DNA of 64,000 bases from Gracilaria gracilis (GCA_030374805.1 JARGSG010000013.1:1-64000), one strand, 5' to 3'. Shown: positions 22,677 through 33,104, counted from the stretch's first letter. The notes: generated by a model from the letters alone, not told the origin. Made by a program: numbers and translations.

Positions 22677-25091
22677 ATGGTGACCCCCGATCCTTATTTG
22701 AACCACATGGGTAGCCCTGGTACCAGCGTGCGGGCTCGCACCCGTAGCGGTACACGGCGATTGTCGGTTCCCCATGTTGGTCAATCGGACGCGGTAACCT
22801 CAAGGGACGGCGCGCCATCGGCGACCAATGCCGATGCCTTAATGGTTGAACCAGCATGGGGCCCCGAACGGGTGGAGGTTTTGAGCATCAGCTCTAGTGA
22901 CTCCCCCATTGTGGATAAAAAGCCGATTCGCTTCACCCCTGCGGTCGAATGCTCGCCGTCTCAACCACTCCCTCGCGGTACTCATCACACCATGTCGGAT
23001 GCCGGTCCCTCGCGCGGCCGCGGAAGCGGCATTGCCAAGTCTGGTTCTCGGGGTGCTGCTTTGTACCATTCCCGCATCCAAACTGGTTTTCGGAGCCAGC
23101 CGGTTCCGTCTTCCTCAAATCAACCTCAAGGGATTCACGAAGGGATCCGGGACCCGTATGGTCCGGAGCCCGAGATTCCTCGTGGTATTTCCTATTATGG
23201 TTTGGAGCCGTTCACCACGGCCGACTGGAACGTTTCCCAACATGGTACCTTCGGGGTCGATCCAAGAATGGTGTCGCAAGCGACGCTGTACCGTCGGAAC
23301 TGGCCAGTGGCGCCGGGGAACACATCGCTTCCCGGCGTCTTGCGCCGTCCGACTTTGGATACCTACTTGGGTTTGTTTCGTTGGGATTGCGAGCGTCTCC
23401 GCTCCGTCCCCCAAACGCTCCACCGTCGGGATAAGGAATCTCAACCTCGTCAGGGTCGGGTGGAGTGCTATGACAGCCGCCAGCGACACACACCAATGAG
23501 GTATTTCATCCCCCCGCTTTATCCCAGCGATCTGCCGTATGTTCGTATTGAACCGGAGCTCCATTATTACCGACGTCTGGTTGTGAAGATCTGTCAGTAC
23601 GACTCCCTTCCGCAGCAGTACCTTCCGGCTTCACCACATTTGGTTTGCTTCGATAGGCCTTACAATACCATCCATTGGGCTAACCGTCGTAGGTGGGGGG
23701 TGGATGCTGCCACTGAGGCTCGCATTCGTACCCGGTCCAGCTTCAACCGCGTCATGCATGGGTTCCATAATGTGGAGTTCTTCTCACAACCTAATAAGGG
23801 AAGGACCTCTTGGTATGTGGCCCGACCTGAATGGTGGAATGCCTATGAGGTACCGATGTCGCTTAGCGTCCCAACCCCACCGGTATTGGCTTACTTCGGG
23901 AGCTACATCACCCGTAACCACGATCGGTATTACCTCATTTGGTCGATTGCCCTCGCGGAATGGGCCGTATTGGTGGCCATCTTAGCTCTGCAGGCTGCCC
24001 GTGACGGTATTGACTGGGATTGTCGTTCTCGAGAAGCCGAGATTTACCGTGACGGTGTGCAACCTCCTGGTCGTATGTTCTTCATTCCCCCGAGGGTCAT
24101 TCGCGACATTCGCCTATTTGGAATCGGAACCATTGTGGCAGGTACGGACTACTCTATTGAGCAGCTGGAATCGTTGCTTACCCAAGTGGAGAGTTTCCCG
24201 TGGGGAGCCAAGCAGGGGTGGGAGGTTTTCGATCCGGTGTCCTGGAAGGTTGTATCCCGCGCGGAGCACCGCTATCCCGGGGCTCCGACCGATCAGGGAC
24301 CTCCAGGGAGTCCCGAGCCATTCCCAACCGTGGTGGAATCGCCAGCAGCTACCCCTGTGGTCACTTCAGCGCCTACTCCCGCTCCAGAGGGACGCAATAC
24401 GCCTGCCCATACTGGTGCCACTCCTCTTCTCCCTAGTACCACACGGGTTGATGGGCCTCCGCGGGCTATCCTCGGGGGTGTCATGGCTGCGGCTGCGGCG
24501 CCTGTCCCCTCTCAGGTGGACTCCCAGGCCATTTCAGGTTTAATGGCTCGGGTCCGCCAAGCCTGTGTGGTGAACTTCCAGCGGGCGGGTCCTACCTCTG
24601 TGGTCGAAGCTCTTACCCTTCTGGAAAGCATCCTGCCTCGTCATGCACAGTACATGCGATCCTTTTCCCAAATTGGTGAGTTCCGGAACCGGTTCCAGGT
24701 CGAGCTCTACCAGATGGCTACCAACCAGGTGGCAGGCCTAGCGATGGCCATGGGACCGACGCCTACAAACCCTTTGGAGGATCCCCTATTTGGTGCTAGC
24801 CTGAACCCCGGCCTTCTAGCCGCTACGCAGGCTCCTCTCCACATCGGGTCGTCGGCACCTCCGTCGGTTGCGCAGGCGAGCGCGCCACCTCCGATGGGTG
24901 CCGACGTGATGCCAGGCGTCAGCGTGCCTACTAGTACCCCCGTGGGTCATGGTAGCGCGCCTAGCCAGGCTCCAGGCCAGGCTCATCTCTTCCAGCCTTG
25001 GCCGGGAGCCCATCAGAACACCACTCCGGGTCGGGGATCCTCAGCTGGGGGCTCCTCGGGGCCTCACTTTGCCACTCACCCATCAGGTTGA
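22677..25091 (+). CDS. antisense ORF (aORF) of element 2, intact, unknown function
   Basis: 804 codons from the first in-frame ATG (22677) to TGA 25089-25091, on the strand opposite to gag-pol and between pol and the 3' LTR. Residues 1-180 are Ser/Arg/Pro-rich with VEVLSISSSDS at 66-76, a SUMO-interaction-like hydrophobic core followed by Ser/Asp. A globular middle (MRYFIPPLYPSDLPYVRI, TSWYVARPEWWNAY, LAYFGSYIT) contains a hydrophobic helix (IWSIALAEWAVLVAILALQA), then FFIPPRVIRDIRLFG. A Pro/Ala-rich stretch precedes a predicted helical segment near the end (VVEALTLLESILPRHAQYM). Element 1 has a broken homologue in the same place and orientation. It matches no Env or other family known to me. 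Possible roles are chromatin targeting, nuclear retention or control of the sense transcript. Confidence 0.75.
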   Translation: MVTPDPYLNHMGSPGTSVRARTRSGTRRLSVPHVGQSDAVTSRDGAPSATNADALMVEPAWGPERVEVLSISSSDSPIVDKKPIRFTPAVECSPSQPLPRGTHHTMSDAGPSRGRGSGIAKSGSRGAALYHSRIQTGFRSQPVPSSSNQPQGIHEGIRDPYGPEPEIPRGISYYGLEPFTTADWNVSQHGTFGVDPRMVSQATLYRRNWPVAPGNTSLPGVLRRPTLDTYLGLFRWDCERLRSVPQTLHRRDKESQPRQGRVECYDSRQRHTPMRYFIPPLYPSDLPYVRIEPELHYYRRLVVKICQYDSLPQQYLPASPHLVCFDRPYNTIHWANRRRWGVDAATEARIRTRSSFNRVMHGFHNVEFFSQPNKGRTSWYVARPEWWNAYEVPMSLSVPTPPVLAYFGSYITRNHDRYYLIWSIALAEWAVLVAILALQAARDGIDWDCRSREAEIYRDGVQPPGRMFFIPPRVIRDIRLFGIGTIVAGTDYSIEQLESLLTQVESFPWGAKQGWEVFDPVSWKVVSRAEHRYPGAPTDQGPPGSPEPFPTVVESPAATPVVTSAPTPAPEGRNTPAHTGATPLLPSTTRVDGPPRAILGGVMAAAAAPVPSQVDSQAISGLMARVRQACVVNFQRAGPTSVVEALTLLESILPRHAQYMRSFSQIGEFRNRFQVELYQMATNQVAGLAMAMGPTPTNPLEDPLFGASLNPGLLAATQAPLHIGSSAPPSVAQASAPPPMGADVMPGVSVPTSTPVGHGSAPSQAPGQAHLFQPWPGAHQNTTPGRGSSAGGSSGPHFATHPSG

Positions 25092-26004
25092 TTGTCGTAA
25101 CCACTTCTGCATCCCTGTTGGTATTGCTCTTTCAGTAAAGTTAAAAGTTATGTGTTTCCATGTTAGGTTCCAATTTCCATCGAGGGGCATTGCGAGGCGG
25201 AAACGCGAAAATAACTCCCCTCCCCCTTCCTTAGACCAGCGTACCACGGTGGGTGAAGCGTAGTTCCTTGTAGGTAAATTGGTTCCATCTGGAGCCACAT
25301 TTGCGTGCTCGTAGTATGGATTCACCATGATGGTACGACGCTTCGCCTCCGCGCGGGGCAGCGAGCGGTTTTGCCTCCCCGTGAGGTGAGGTGACGTGCC
25401 ACGCGCTTGCGCGCGGTGGCCAGCAATGTACCTGGATTGGTCTGCATGGCCTCTCACCATGCATGGGCGCACGTGCGGTGTTTCACCCTGGAGGTTACTT
25501 GCAAGGCGAATCAAAATATTTGACCGGAAAATTACCCCTCCATATGGTAGTGAAAACGCAGAAAACCCTTTTGGTCTGTATCTCGAGAACCAAGGGGTTT
25601 CAGAGGCTGGGAATGGCCGATTCGGGAGCGCGGCACGGTCAAAATACTTAGATTTTTTGACCATGCCGTTGCTCGCTCCCTACACACAATAGTGTAAACC
25701 GAATCGGTTACTCCGCACGGCGCGCCACGAGAAGCGCGCGTATGCCTCGTCAAATAAAAAGATACAATTTTTTGAATGTTTCCACCGTGCGGGTTCGCGC
25801 GCGTGCCGCGCACGTGCATGGCGCGTGTGTAACGGCGCGCGTACAACGGTGCGTCCGTCTTTAGCGCTACCGCTCCTTGGACGTACCCTCATGGAATGCT
25901 TCCTTCTGGTTGTACCTTCCCGGTGAGTGTCCGAACCGACTTTGGTACTCCTCATTACAATGTGCTTTTCCCCCTTCCTTGGGGGACTGCATTACCTCTA
26001 AGTT
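25092..26004. other. spacer between the antisense ORF and pol of element 2
   Basis: About 910 bp, tail-to-tail between the two genes. At 25215-25234 the minus strand reads CTAAGGAAGGGGGAGGGGAG, a purine tract like the one next to the 3' LTR. Several GC-rich palindromic runs of GCGCG lie at 25790-25860. No gene seen. Confidence 0.5.
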
Positions 26005-29000
26005 TTACCCATCATTCGGCATGTCCTCTCCCTTGCGGTTCCAGTAGCTTACCCTGAAATGGTGTGGTATGGCTGAGGGCGGCTCGGCGGTATCACCGTC
26101 AGCCCCCCAGCCATACCAGCGTACTGTGTACTTCAGACCTTCTTGGGTACGGCGGTGACCTACAAGGCGTTCCACTGGGAACTCATTAGAGACCTGGGCT
26201 GGTATCGTTTCACCACTTTGGTTTAGATGAGCATCGGTACCACTAGGGGTAGGTGTTTCCTCTGAAGGAGCAACCGTAATCCCCGCAGGTGGTACGTAGT
26301 CTGGGTCGTCACCCTGTGCGTCATCATTAACCTCGATGGGTGTCCCGTCTTCCCGGGGCTGAGTCCTCAGGGCAACCGCTTGTGGGTCACGCGCGGATTC
26401 TCCGCGTTCCTTCCTGGACTGAACCGTCTGAGGTGCAACCGTGATTCGGTCAATAGAGATTGTATTCTCTACACCATCTTGGTTCACCGTTACCGTGTGG
26501 TCGGTCGACCGAACTACCTTGAAAGGTCCCGATGATTTCGGAAGAAGCTTAGAATTGATATCTCTATCAATAGCTTCATCATCAGCTTCATCACCCGGTC
26601 GTGGTTTAGCTCCTTTCGGAGGGTGGTCAATAAAGACATATTGACCCGGCGTAGCCGTTACCACTTGGGTTACCTTACGGTCGTAGTCCTCCTTGTACCT
26701 CTTCTGGGATGCTGTGAGCTTGCTCTCAGCATACTTGAGAGCACGTCTCAACCTCAAAAGGGTATTCCGTTTGACCTGTGACGGTGTGAGCGCTCCGGCG
26801 GCTTCTTGTCCTAATGGGTCCCCTTCAACAACAATACCTGGTGGGTGTCTTGACAGTATTAGATCGAACGGCGTAGTTTGCGTCGCTCGATGAACCTGAA
26901 GGTTATATGCATATGTCAAGGGCTGCACGAGCTCGTCCCAACCAGTTTGGTGTTCTTCCGTATAATGTCGCAGCCTAGATACCAGTGTTCGGTTAAAGCG
27001 CTCCACTTGCCCATTCGTTTGCGGATGGTAGGCAGTAGTGAAGTAGTGCTTAATACCCAAGAGGTTACAAACAGCTTCAAAGAACTTCGAAGCTAAGTTC
27101 GAACCATTGTCGGTAAGTAGATAAAGCGGTGCACCATACGGGTAGATCCAATTGTTCAAGAACGCCACCGCGAGGGTCGTCGATTTCGTGTCCTTCAAGG
27201 GTATCGCTCGCGTGAGCTTCGAGAACCTGTCGGTGATTACGATGATGTACTGATATCCCCTTGTGGTTTTTGGTAATGGACCCAGAAGGTCTATTGCGAC
27301 GAACTCGAGAGGACCCGCTGCAGGGAATAACTTCAAGTATTTCCTGTGATTCCGGAGACCTCCACGGGTACGTACGCAAGATTCACATTGACCTACAAAG
27401 GTATATATATCATTAGCCATATGAGGCCAGTAGTACCCTTGCCTCAAGGTGTAGTACATTCTCGTACCTCCAGGGTGTCCTGATAGCCTTGGGTAGTGGG
27501 CTAGGTACAGCAGCCGAGGGCGCAGCACCTTGGGCACTACCTTCTGTAGGGAACCATCAATAGGAGCTCGCCTCACCAGGAAACCATTTCGGTCGACGTC
27601 AAAGTTCGAGTCTTTCATACCTACTTGGTCCATGAGAGAGCGGCAATAAACATCGTTTGCTTGCTCTCTCAGGAATTCCTCGCGGGTAATTGGCATGACG
27701 TCTGTTTCCTCGAGAGCGAGTATTTCCCGAGCGATGGCATCACTAAACCACGTATCCTCTTCGGGTAGAGTCCAGTAACCTTCTAATGTATCACCATCAG
27801 GGTTGGTAGAGATGGTAAAGCATGGGATATCATCCTCTACCGGCTCGGTGTCCAAACCATCTGTGGTAATGCGAGACATCGCGTCTGCGACATTGTGCTT
27901 GATACCTGGACGGTACTGTACGTCATACTCGAACTCTGAAAGTCGTAACCGCCATCGGGCAAGTCTGCCTGATGCGTCGGCCAGACCCAGTATCCACCGT
28001 AGGGCATCATGGTCGGTTCGAAGCGTGAACCTTTCACCATATAGGTAGGGACGGAGCATCAACATGCTCCAGACTACTGCCAGACATTCCTTTTCGGTTG
28101 TTGTGTAGTTCTTTTCTGCAGCGTGCAAAGCACGGCTCCAGTACCCTATAGGTAGTTTGTCGCCGTTTTCTTGCTCCTGCATAAGACAACAACCAATTTG
28201 GGCGTCCGAAGCGTCAGTATCCAACGTGTATCGTAAACCAGCTTTGGGTAATGCCAAGATGGGAGGTGTCAAGAGCGCATGTTTCAGCGCCTCGAACGCA
28301 TCCATTTCCTCATTGGTAAGACATTCAAACCTTGTAGGTTGACCTTTCAGCAGCTTCCTGTTGAGGGGAGCCGCTATCTTGGCAAATCCCTTGATAAACC
28401 GGCGGTACACATTGCACAAACCTATAAAGGATCGGATTTCCGTCTGGGACGTGGGTGGCTTCGCCTCCTGCACGGCCCGGATATTCCGCGGCGTCAATTC
28501 TAACCTCCCAGGGCTGATGATATGACCAAGGTATTCTACCTCTTTGGTGAAGAATTCGCACTTGCGGAGCTTCAACGTTACTCCAGATTCCCTCAAAAGG
28601 TTCAAAACTTCCCTAACATGGTGGAAATGTTCCTCTACCGTTCTGGAATATATGATTACATCGTCGATGTATACCAGAGCGGTTCTCCACTTCACCTTCG
28701 AAATGATTATATCTAACGCCCTCTGAAAGGTAGCCGGGGCATTTCGCAACCCAAAGGGCATACGCGTAAAACGGAATAACCCAGCGTGGCAAGTAAACGT
28801 AGTTTTGTCCTTGTCTTCTTCCCTGATAGGTACCTGCCAATAACTACAATTGGCATCGAGCGTAGTAAAGATCTTGGCGTTGCCCAACGAATCTATACAC
28901 TCGTCCATTCTAGGTATTGGGTAAGAATCCCTAATGGTCATACTATTCAGTCGTCTGTAGTCCACACAGAACCGCATACGGGTATCATTCTTCTTTGTGA

Positions 29001-30225
29001 CGAGAACCACAGGGCTGGCCCAGTCCGCATTTGCTGGTTCTATGACACCTTCACGGAGCATTCTCTCGACCTCATTGAGCTCAACCTCCCGGGCTTTTGG
29101 ACCTGCACGGTAAGGCTGCTGGTAAATGGGTTTCCAGCCAGGCACCATATCAATACGGTGCTCTGTAGCCTCAATTTGGCCCAACCGGCCCGACCACATG
29201 GGTTCAAATTCTTCTAAGAGACTGAGGATCCGGTCTCGGAGAGCCTGGTTCTCCGCACCGATCTGGACTTCCTCTCTCCAATTCCGCACTGGGTCCAGTT
29301 CCATAGTCTTTTCCTGATCCCTAGCCTTAAAGGTACTGGCGATCTTCTGTTCCATTTTGGTATTTGTCGATAACGGGGGCGCATATGCAGGGTATGGCGC
29401 ATCCGTTCCTCCCCCTTCCTTAGAGGTGGCGACCTCGCCCAACACATTAGGTGAGACCGTGAAAACCCCTTGTGGTGCCGGCAATGCGATTCCAATAGTG
29501 GTGTTCTTGGGTAACTTAACAATGTGATTGCTAAAGTTACTCAAGTACACCTTGAAGGATTGGTTAGGGATGTTGTCGATAATCCCGTTTGCCATCAAGG
29601 CGAGATGTCTTTCTGCCAACCTAGGATGGTTCTGTAGCATTACCAATCCTGGAACTGCGCATGAGACATTCACTACCATTTGGGTCATAGCCGGAATTGA
29701 AACCAATCTGGTGAGCCGTATCTTGTTTGAAACCGTTTCGGTGGGGATATTGGACCTCGGCTTCTGACGCCAACCATTTTTGGTCTGCGTATTACCCAGT
29801 ATGGCAATACGACCACCTTGACGGAGAGCGACCGTTCGGGACCCTGGCAAAATTGCCTTGACATGTTTGTCAATAAAGTTGGTCCCGAGGATACAGTCTG
29901 TCGCCAAACGATCCACCACAAAGAAATTGAGCTTCACCTTCAAGGTTCCAAGTTGTACCACAGTGGTTAACATTCCTCTAAGGTGCCGTGGGCGCTCATT
30001 AGCGTCCACCAGCGGGTTGATAGTCGGGGCAGGCCGAATGTTCCGCAAGACCGCATCGGGTATGACGCGAGCGTTTAGGACATTTGGACCGGCGCCGGTA
30101 TCGAGTACACACGCAACGGGGACCTGTAGGTAATTGAGAAAGCTTACTGAAGCATTAACTTTATAGTTATTGTACTTCATTAGACACACCACATTGGGTA
30201 CATCTGATTCTTCTTTTTCCACCAT
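26005..30225 (-). CDS. pol: Ty3/gypsy Pol: protease, RT, RNase H, integrase, chromodomain
   Basis: 1406 residues from ATG 30225. Domains in order: protease (VLDTGAG, Asp at residue 42), reverse transcriptase (MRFCVDYRRLNSMT, LDANCSYWQVPI, RMPFGLRNAPATFQ, box YIDD), RNase H (LDTDASDAQIGCCL, CLAVVWSMLML, LRTDHDALRWI, ADAMSRI), integrase zinc-binding region (HYPRLSGHPGG, CESC), integrase triad (AIDLLGPLP, LLTDNGSNL, TNGQVERFN), basic linker, chromodomain (VERLVGHRRTQEGLKYTVRW). All catalytic residues are present. The frame differs from gag and remains open upstream of the ATG past the gag stop at 30282-30284, so frameshifting or re-initiation would be needed to express it. It replicates and integrates the element. 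Confidence 0.93.
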   Translation of the reverse strand: MVEKEESDVPNVVCLMKYNNYKVNASVSFLNYLQVPVACVLDTGAGPNVLNARVIPDAVLRNIRPAPTINPLVDANERPRHLRGMLTTVVQLGTLKVKLNFFVVDRLATDCILGTNFIDKHVKAILPGSRTVALRQGGRIAILGNTQTKNGWRQKPRSNIPTETVSNKIRLTRLVSIPAMTQMVVNVSCAVPGLVMLQNHPRLAERHLALMANGIIDNIPNQSFKVYLSNFSNHIVKLPKNTTIGIALPAPQGVFTVSPNVLGEVATSKEGGGTDAPYPAYAPPLSTNTKMEQKIASTFKARDQEKTMELDPVRNWREEVQIGAENQALRDRILSLLEEFEPMWSGRLGQIEATEHRIDMVPGWKPIYQQPYRAGPKAREVELNEVERMLREGVIEPANADWASPVVLVTKKNDTRMRFCVDYRRLNSMTIRDSYPIPRMDECIDSLGNAKIFTTLDANCSYWQVPIREEDKDKTTFTCHAGLFRFTRMPFGLRNAPATFQRALDIIISKVKWRTALVYIDDVIIYSRTVEEHFHHVREVLNLLRESGVTLKLRKCEFFTKEVEYLGHIISPGRLELTPRNIRAVQEAKPPTSQTEIRSFIGLCNVYRRFIKGFAKIAAPLNRKLLKGQPTRFECLTNEEMDAFEALKHALLTPPILALPKAGLRYTLDTDASDAQIGCCLMQEQENGDKLPIGYWSRALHAAEKNYTTTEKECLAVVWSMLMLRPYLYGERFTLRTDHDALRWILGLADASGRLARWRLRLSEFEYDVQYRPGIKHNVADAMSRITTDGLDTEPVEDDIPCFTISTNPDGDTLEGYWTLPEEDTWFSDAIAREILALEETDVMPITREEFLREQANDVYCRSLMDQVGMKDSNFDVDRNGFLVRRAPIDGSLQKVVPKVLRPRLLYLAHYPRLSGHPGGTRMYYTLRQGYYWPHMANDIYTFVGQCESCVRTRGGLRNHRKYLKLFPAAGPLEFVAIDLLGPLPKTTRGYQYIIVITDRFSKLTRAIPLKDTKSTTLAVAFLNNWIYPYGAPLYLLTDNGSNLASKFFEAVCNLLGIKHYFTTAYHPQTNGQVERFNRTLVSRLRHYTEEHQTGWDELVQPLTYAYNLQVHRATQTTPFDLILSRHPPGIVVEGDPLGQEAAGALTPSQVKRNTLLRLRRALKYAESKLTASQKRYKEDYDRKVTQVVTATPGQYVFIDHPPKGAKPRPGDEADDEAIDRDINSKLLPKSSGPFKVVRSTDHTVTVNQDGVENTISIDRITVAPQTVQSRKERGESARDPQAVALRTQPREDGTPIEVNDDAQGDDPDYVPPAGITVAPSEETPTPSGTDAHLNQSGETIPAQVSNEFPVERLVGHRRTQEGLKYTVRWYGWGADGDTAEPPSAIPHHFRVSYWNRKGEDMPNDG
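29408..29423 (-). promoter_or_regulatory. internal polypurine tract in pol of element 2
   Basis: The minus strand reads CTAAGGAAGGGGGAGG within the end of the protease coding region (SKEGGG). It shares AGGAAGGGGG with the tract at the 3' LTR. A second plus-strand primer (central polypurine tract) is possible but unproven. Confidence 0.4.
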
Positions 30226-30281
30226 TAAGGTTTCCCGTTCCGGTATCGACGGGCCTTCCAATTCACGGTTAGGGGTGGCCC

Positions 30282-32444
30282 CTACGCTAACCGTTCGGTG
30301 TTTTCCTGTTCCTCCTGAGCGGGACTGTCCTTCTCCAAGATTGGTGTTTCCTCGACGAGATGAACCTGAGATGGTGATGGTTGAGCTTGTACCCTCTTTC
30401 CAGATCCATATAGGTTACGGTGGTTTTGCTGCCTGGCACTGATCAGATGTTCGCGCACCCCTGGGGGTATCTTGTCACATCTGTTCGCCAGATGGTCTGG
30501 CGACAAACAGAGCCAGCAAACCAATCCACCTGTCTGGGGATCACGCATTGCCATAGAGGTAGGTCGGGTAACCGGATTGGTTGGTGCTGTAGCATATGAA
30601 GATGCTTGCGAACCACCCGTTGAGGTTTGTTGAGTGCTCGCCGCACTTGGTGGCGACCTTATCGAAGCTGGTGGTACTGTCGACTACCAATTACCAATAA
30701 AGGTGGCTCGTGACTGAGCCTGCGGCGCAGTCACGAGATGAACTGCCATTCCTGTTGGTACGCGAATGAGCGAATCTCCCTCTGAGGTAGTGCTTTCTTC
30801 TAGCTCCAATACTGACCGTTTCGGTTTATCCTTTGAGGTATGGGACGCCGACGGCTTCTTACCGTGACGGAGAGTGTCGCCTAGTCCCTGGGCATAACGG
30901 GCAAGCCCATTATAGTCCACCTTACGGTTGTTCGCCAGGTAATTGCGTACCTGCGAACGGATCGCTTTGTCAACATTGTCGGCAAAAAGCGACTTCAACC
31001 TACTAGTGGTAAAGACATTACCGCATCGGGTGGCCAGATTCCAAAGGCCCAACGAGAATTCCATTTCGGTTTGGCTAGAGCGTTGGCGATATGCCTGCAC
31101 CTCAGCGTAATCTTCCTGGATAACCTCATCGGTAGCGTAAGTTTCCAACATGAAATTAACCACTTCTGGGTACGTCTCTAACATCTCTGTCCCCTCTTCA
31201 TCAACCGCCAGGGTATTTCCACGGAGCCTGCCTTGCAGCAAGTGGTAAGCTTGACCTTTAAGGTAAAACTGGAATAACCACATGGCAGCACCTTCGGAAA
31301 AACCATTTTGGTCACATGCAATCTTGAACTTCTGTAGAAACTCAATTACCGCAATGGGATCATCACCTGTGAAGGTAGTATCACCCATCTGGAAGCTGAG
31401 CTTCTTATGGTGCTTGGTGATCTTCTGCGCAACCTCTTGGGTGTAAGCAGAGGATCGGTTTCTCAACCGATATGACCTATAATCAACCGCTTTGGTGAAC
31501 ATATCGTTCAGCGGCTGACGCACCTCTAGGGTTGTATCGGTGTCCGAATCCGAGTCGGACGACTCGTACCGTTTCTTCTTACCTTTACGGTTTCTCTTTG
31601 ACGACTTCTTCGCCAACCTGTTCGGTCTCTTCTGGCGTCTACCTTTACGGTCATCATCCGACGATGAACCAGTATCGGTATCGGAGCTCGAGGAATCGGG
31701 GTCAGAGTCGTAGCCGCGATTCTTTCCCTTTTTCCTCCTCCTTTCTTTACCCTTTCGGTTTCTTCTTCGTCGCCCCTCACCTGGGTCAGACGAATCGTCC
31801 TCAGGTCCACCAGTCTTGGTGTCCTTTCGAACGTTACCTCCAATGGGTGGCAAGTACACGTCTCGAGGGCTCATCTCTATATGGCCCTCTTGACCTTGCC
31901 TTAAACCTTGTAGGTACGCACTATCGGCCGGAATTGGCTTGATTGGTGCGGAAGAACCGGCAGGGATCCCTTGTGGTATGCGAGTAACCACATTCACCCC
32001 AGGGGTTTTGGCTTCCGCCATTCCTTCAGAAACCCAAAGGTCTTGAACCACTCGGTAGATATGCTCCCGGGCACCCGTCAAGAGGTATGTTTCAACCAAT
32101 TTAGGTATGCGTTGAGAGAGCTCGTGCACGGCTCGATCAACCACCAAGCGGGTAACGGCGTCCATGTCCATTGAGGTCATAGCTTCATTAACCGTAGCGG
32201 TAAAAAGTGCTTTCGCTCGATCTTCCAATTGGGGCCAAAGGTCCTCAACCGTTGTCGGCAAATCCTTGTTAGGTTCAGGAGCCAACGGTGGCTGAGTGCC
32301 CGTATCCTTTGAGGTTCCGGCCCGAGGTTGCCGAAGCAACTCCTCGGGATTATCCAGAATGGGTTTAGCGGCCGAAGCCGCAGCAGAACCCTTGTGGCTA
32401 GGTGGCGCGCTAGAGCCACGAGTAATCCTTTTAGGTCTTTCCAT
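30282..32444 (-). CDS. gag: Ty3/gypsy Gag with one in-frame TAG before the zinc knuckle
   Basis: The first ATG is 32444 (MERPKRITRG). 586 codons run to TAG at 30684-30686, and a further 133 codons in the same frame run to TAG at 30282-30284. The first part has a disordered N-terminus, a very basic and acidic middle (NRKGKERRRKKGKNRG, then SDSDSDTDTT), and a capsid-like domain (DYRSYRLRNRSS, FTGDDPIAVIEFLQKFKIAC, FMLETYATDEVIQ, FSLGLWNLATRCGNVFTT). The part after the TAG holds the CCHC zinc knuckle CWLCLSPDHLANRC. The element 1 gag has no stop at this place. Either a point change (CAG to TAG) has shortened this Gag or the stop is read through to make a minor zinc-knuckle form. Confidence 0.85.
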
Positions 32445-32575
32445 AGTGACCAATAGTGGTATCCAATTGCTTCGCGAGTATTCCTACGAAACCAAATAGG
32501 TGTGTGAACTTCCAGAATCCTTTCGAATGTCTTCTGTTCACCAGTAAAGGTACGACAAAAACCAAGAAACTTCTA

Positions 32576-32588
32576 GGTCGGGAGACCA
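32576..32588 (-). promoter_or_regulatory. primer-binding site of element 2
   Basis: Three bases after the 5' LTR the minus strand reads TGGTCTCCCGACC. TGG is the expected complement of a tRNA CCA end, so the primer would be a tRNA whose 3' end is GGTCGGGAGACCA. I cannot name the tRNA. Confidence 0.6.
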
Positions 32589-32591
32589 AAA

Positions 32592-33099
32592 TGTCGTACA
32601 AATACCGATAAGGTGTGGGGTCCGCCTGGTAGAGGGAGCGCGCGAGGGCTCAACCTAAAGGGGAAAAACACACAACCAATATGGTAGTAGGGCACCTGAA
32701 ACCCGCAGGGGCAAACGGCGGGGCAACTAGTCTAGACCGTGTAGGTGTACGGTAGTAGACGTCGACGCGCGGTAAAACCTGAATAGTAATAGAGTAGCAA
32801 GTGACCAAGATGGTATAGTTACTGCCCTAATGGTGCCTGACTTTACAATACCCGAGGAGGAAGGCGAGGTGCACCACAATATATACAAGGTGCACCGACG
32901 CCGATCTCCCCTGCGGGCATGACGTCATCGGCTGTGCCCATGACCTACTGTCATGGGCCAGCAATGCTAAACTATCCTAGACTATAAATTAGAAATTAGA
33001 AATTATAAAATACAGAATACCAATTGGGTACAGTGCAGCCAGCAAGGCGCACCAGTAGGCCCACGTGGCACCAACCCATTGAGGTCTCATTGTACTACA
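32592..33099 (-). repeat. 5' LTR of element 2
   Basis: 508 bp, TG...CA ends, one difference from the LTR at 21591-22098. On the minus strand it contains TTGTATATATTGTGG, a plausible TATA box for the element transcript. Confidence 0.95.
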
Positions 33100-33104
33100 C
33101 CCAG

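Larger units (their letters stand above)
21591..33099 (-). mobile_element. complete Ty3/gypsy chromovirus (element 2), 11.5 kb
   Basis: Identical 508-bp LTRs (one difference seen) flank the element, with CCCAG at 21586-21590 and again at 33100-33104 as a 5-bp target duplication. Minus-strand order: 5' LTR, primer-binding site, gag, pol (protease to chromodomain), then an oppositely oriented ORF, polypurine tract, 3' LTR. Pol and the antisense ORF are open throughout; gag has one in-frame TAG. The near-identical LTRs indicate a recent insertion, and the copy could be active. Confidence 0.93.

Noticed and set aside
22099..32444. Frequent GGT/ACC triplets in both strands of element 2
   Set aside because: Looks enriched by eye, for example repeated ACCTTTACGGT, but I cannot count it reliably and codon usage could explain it.
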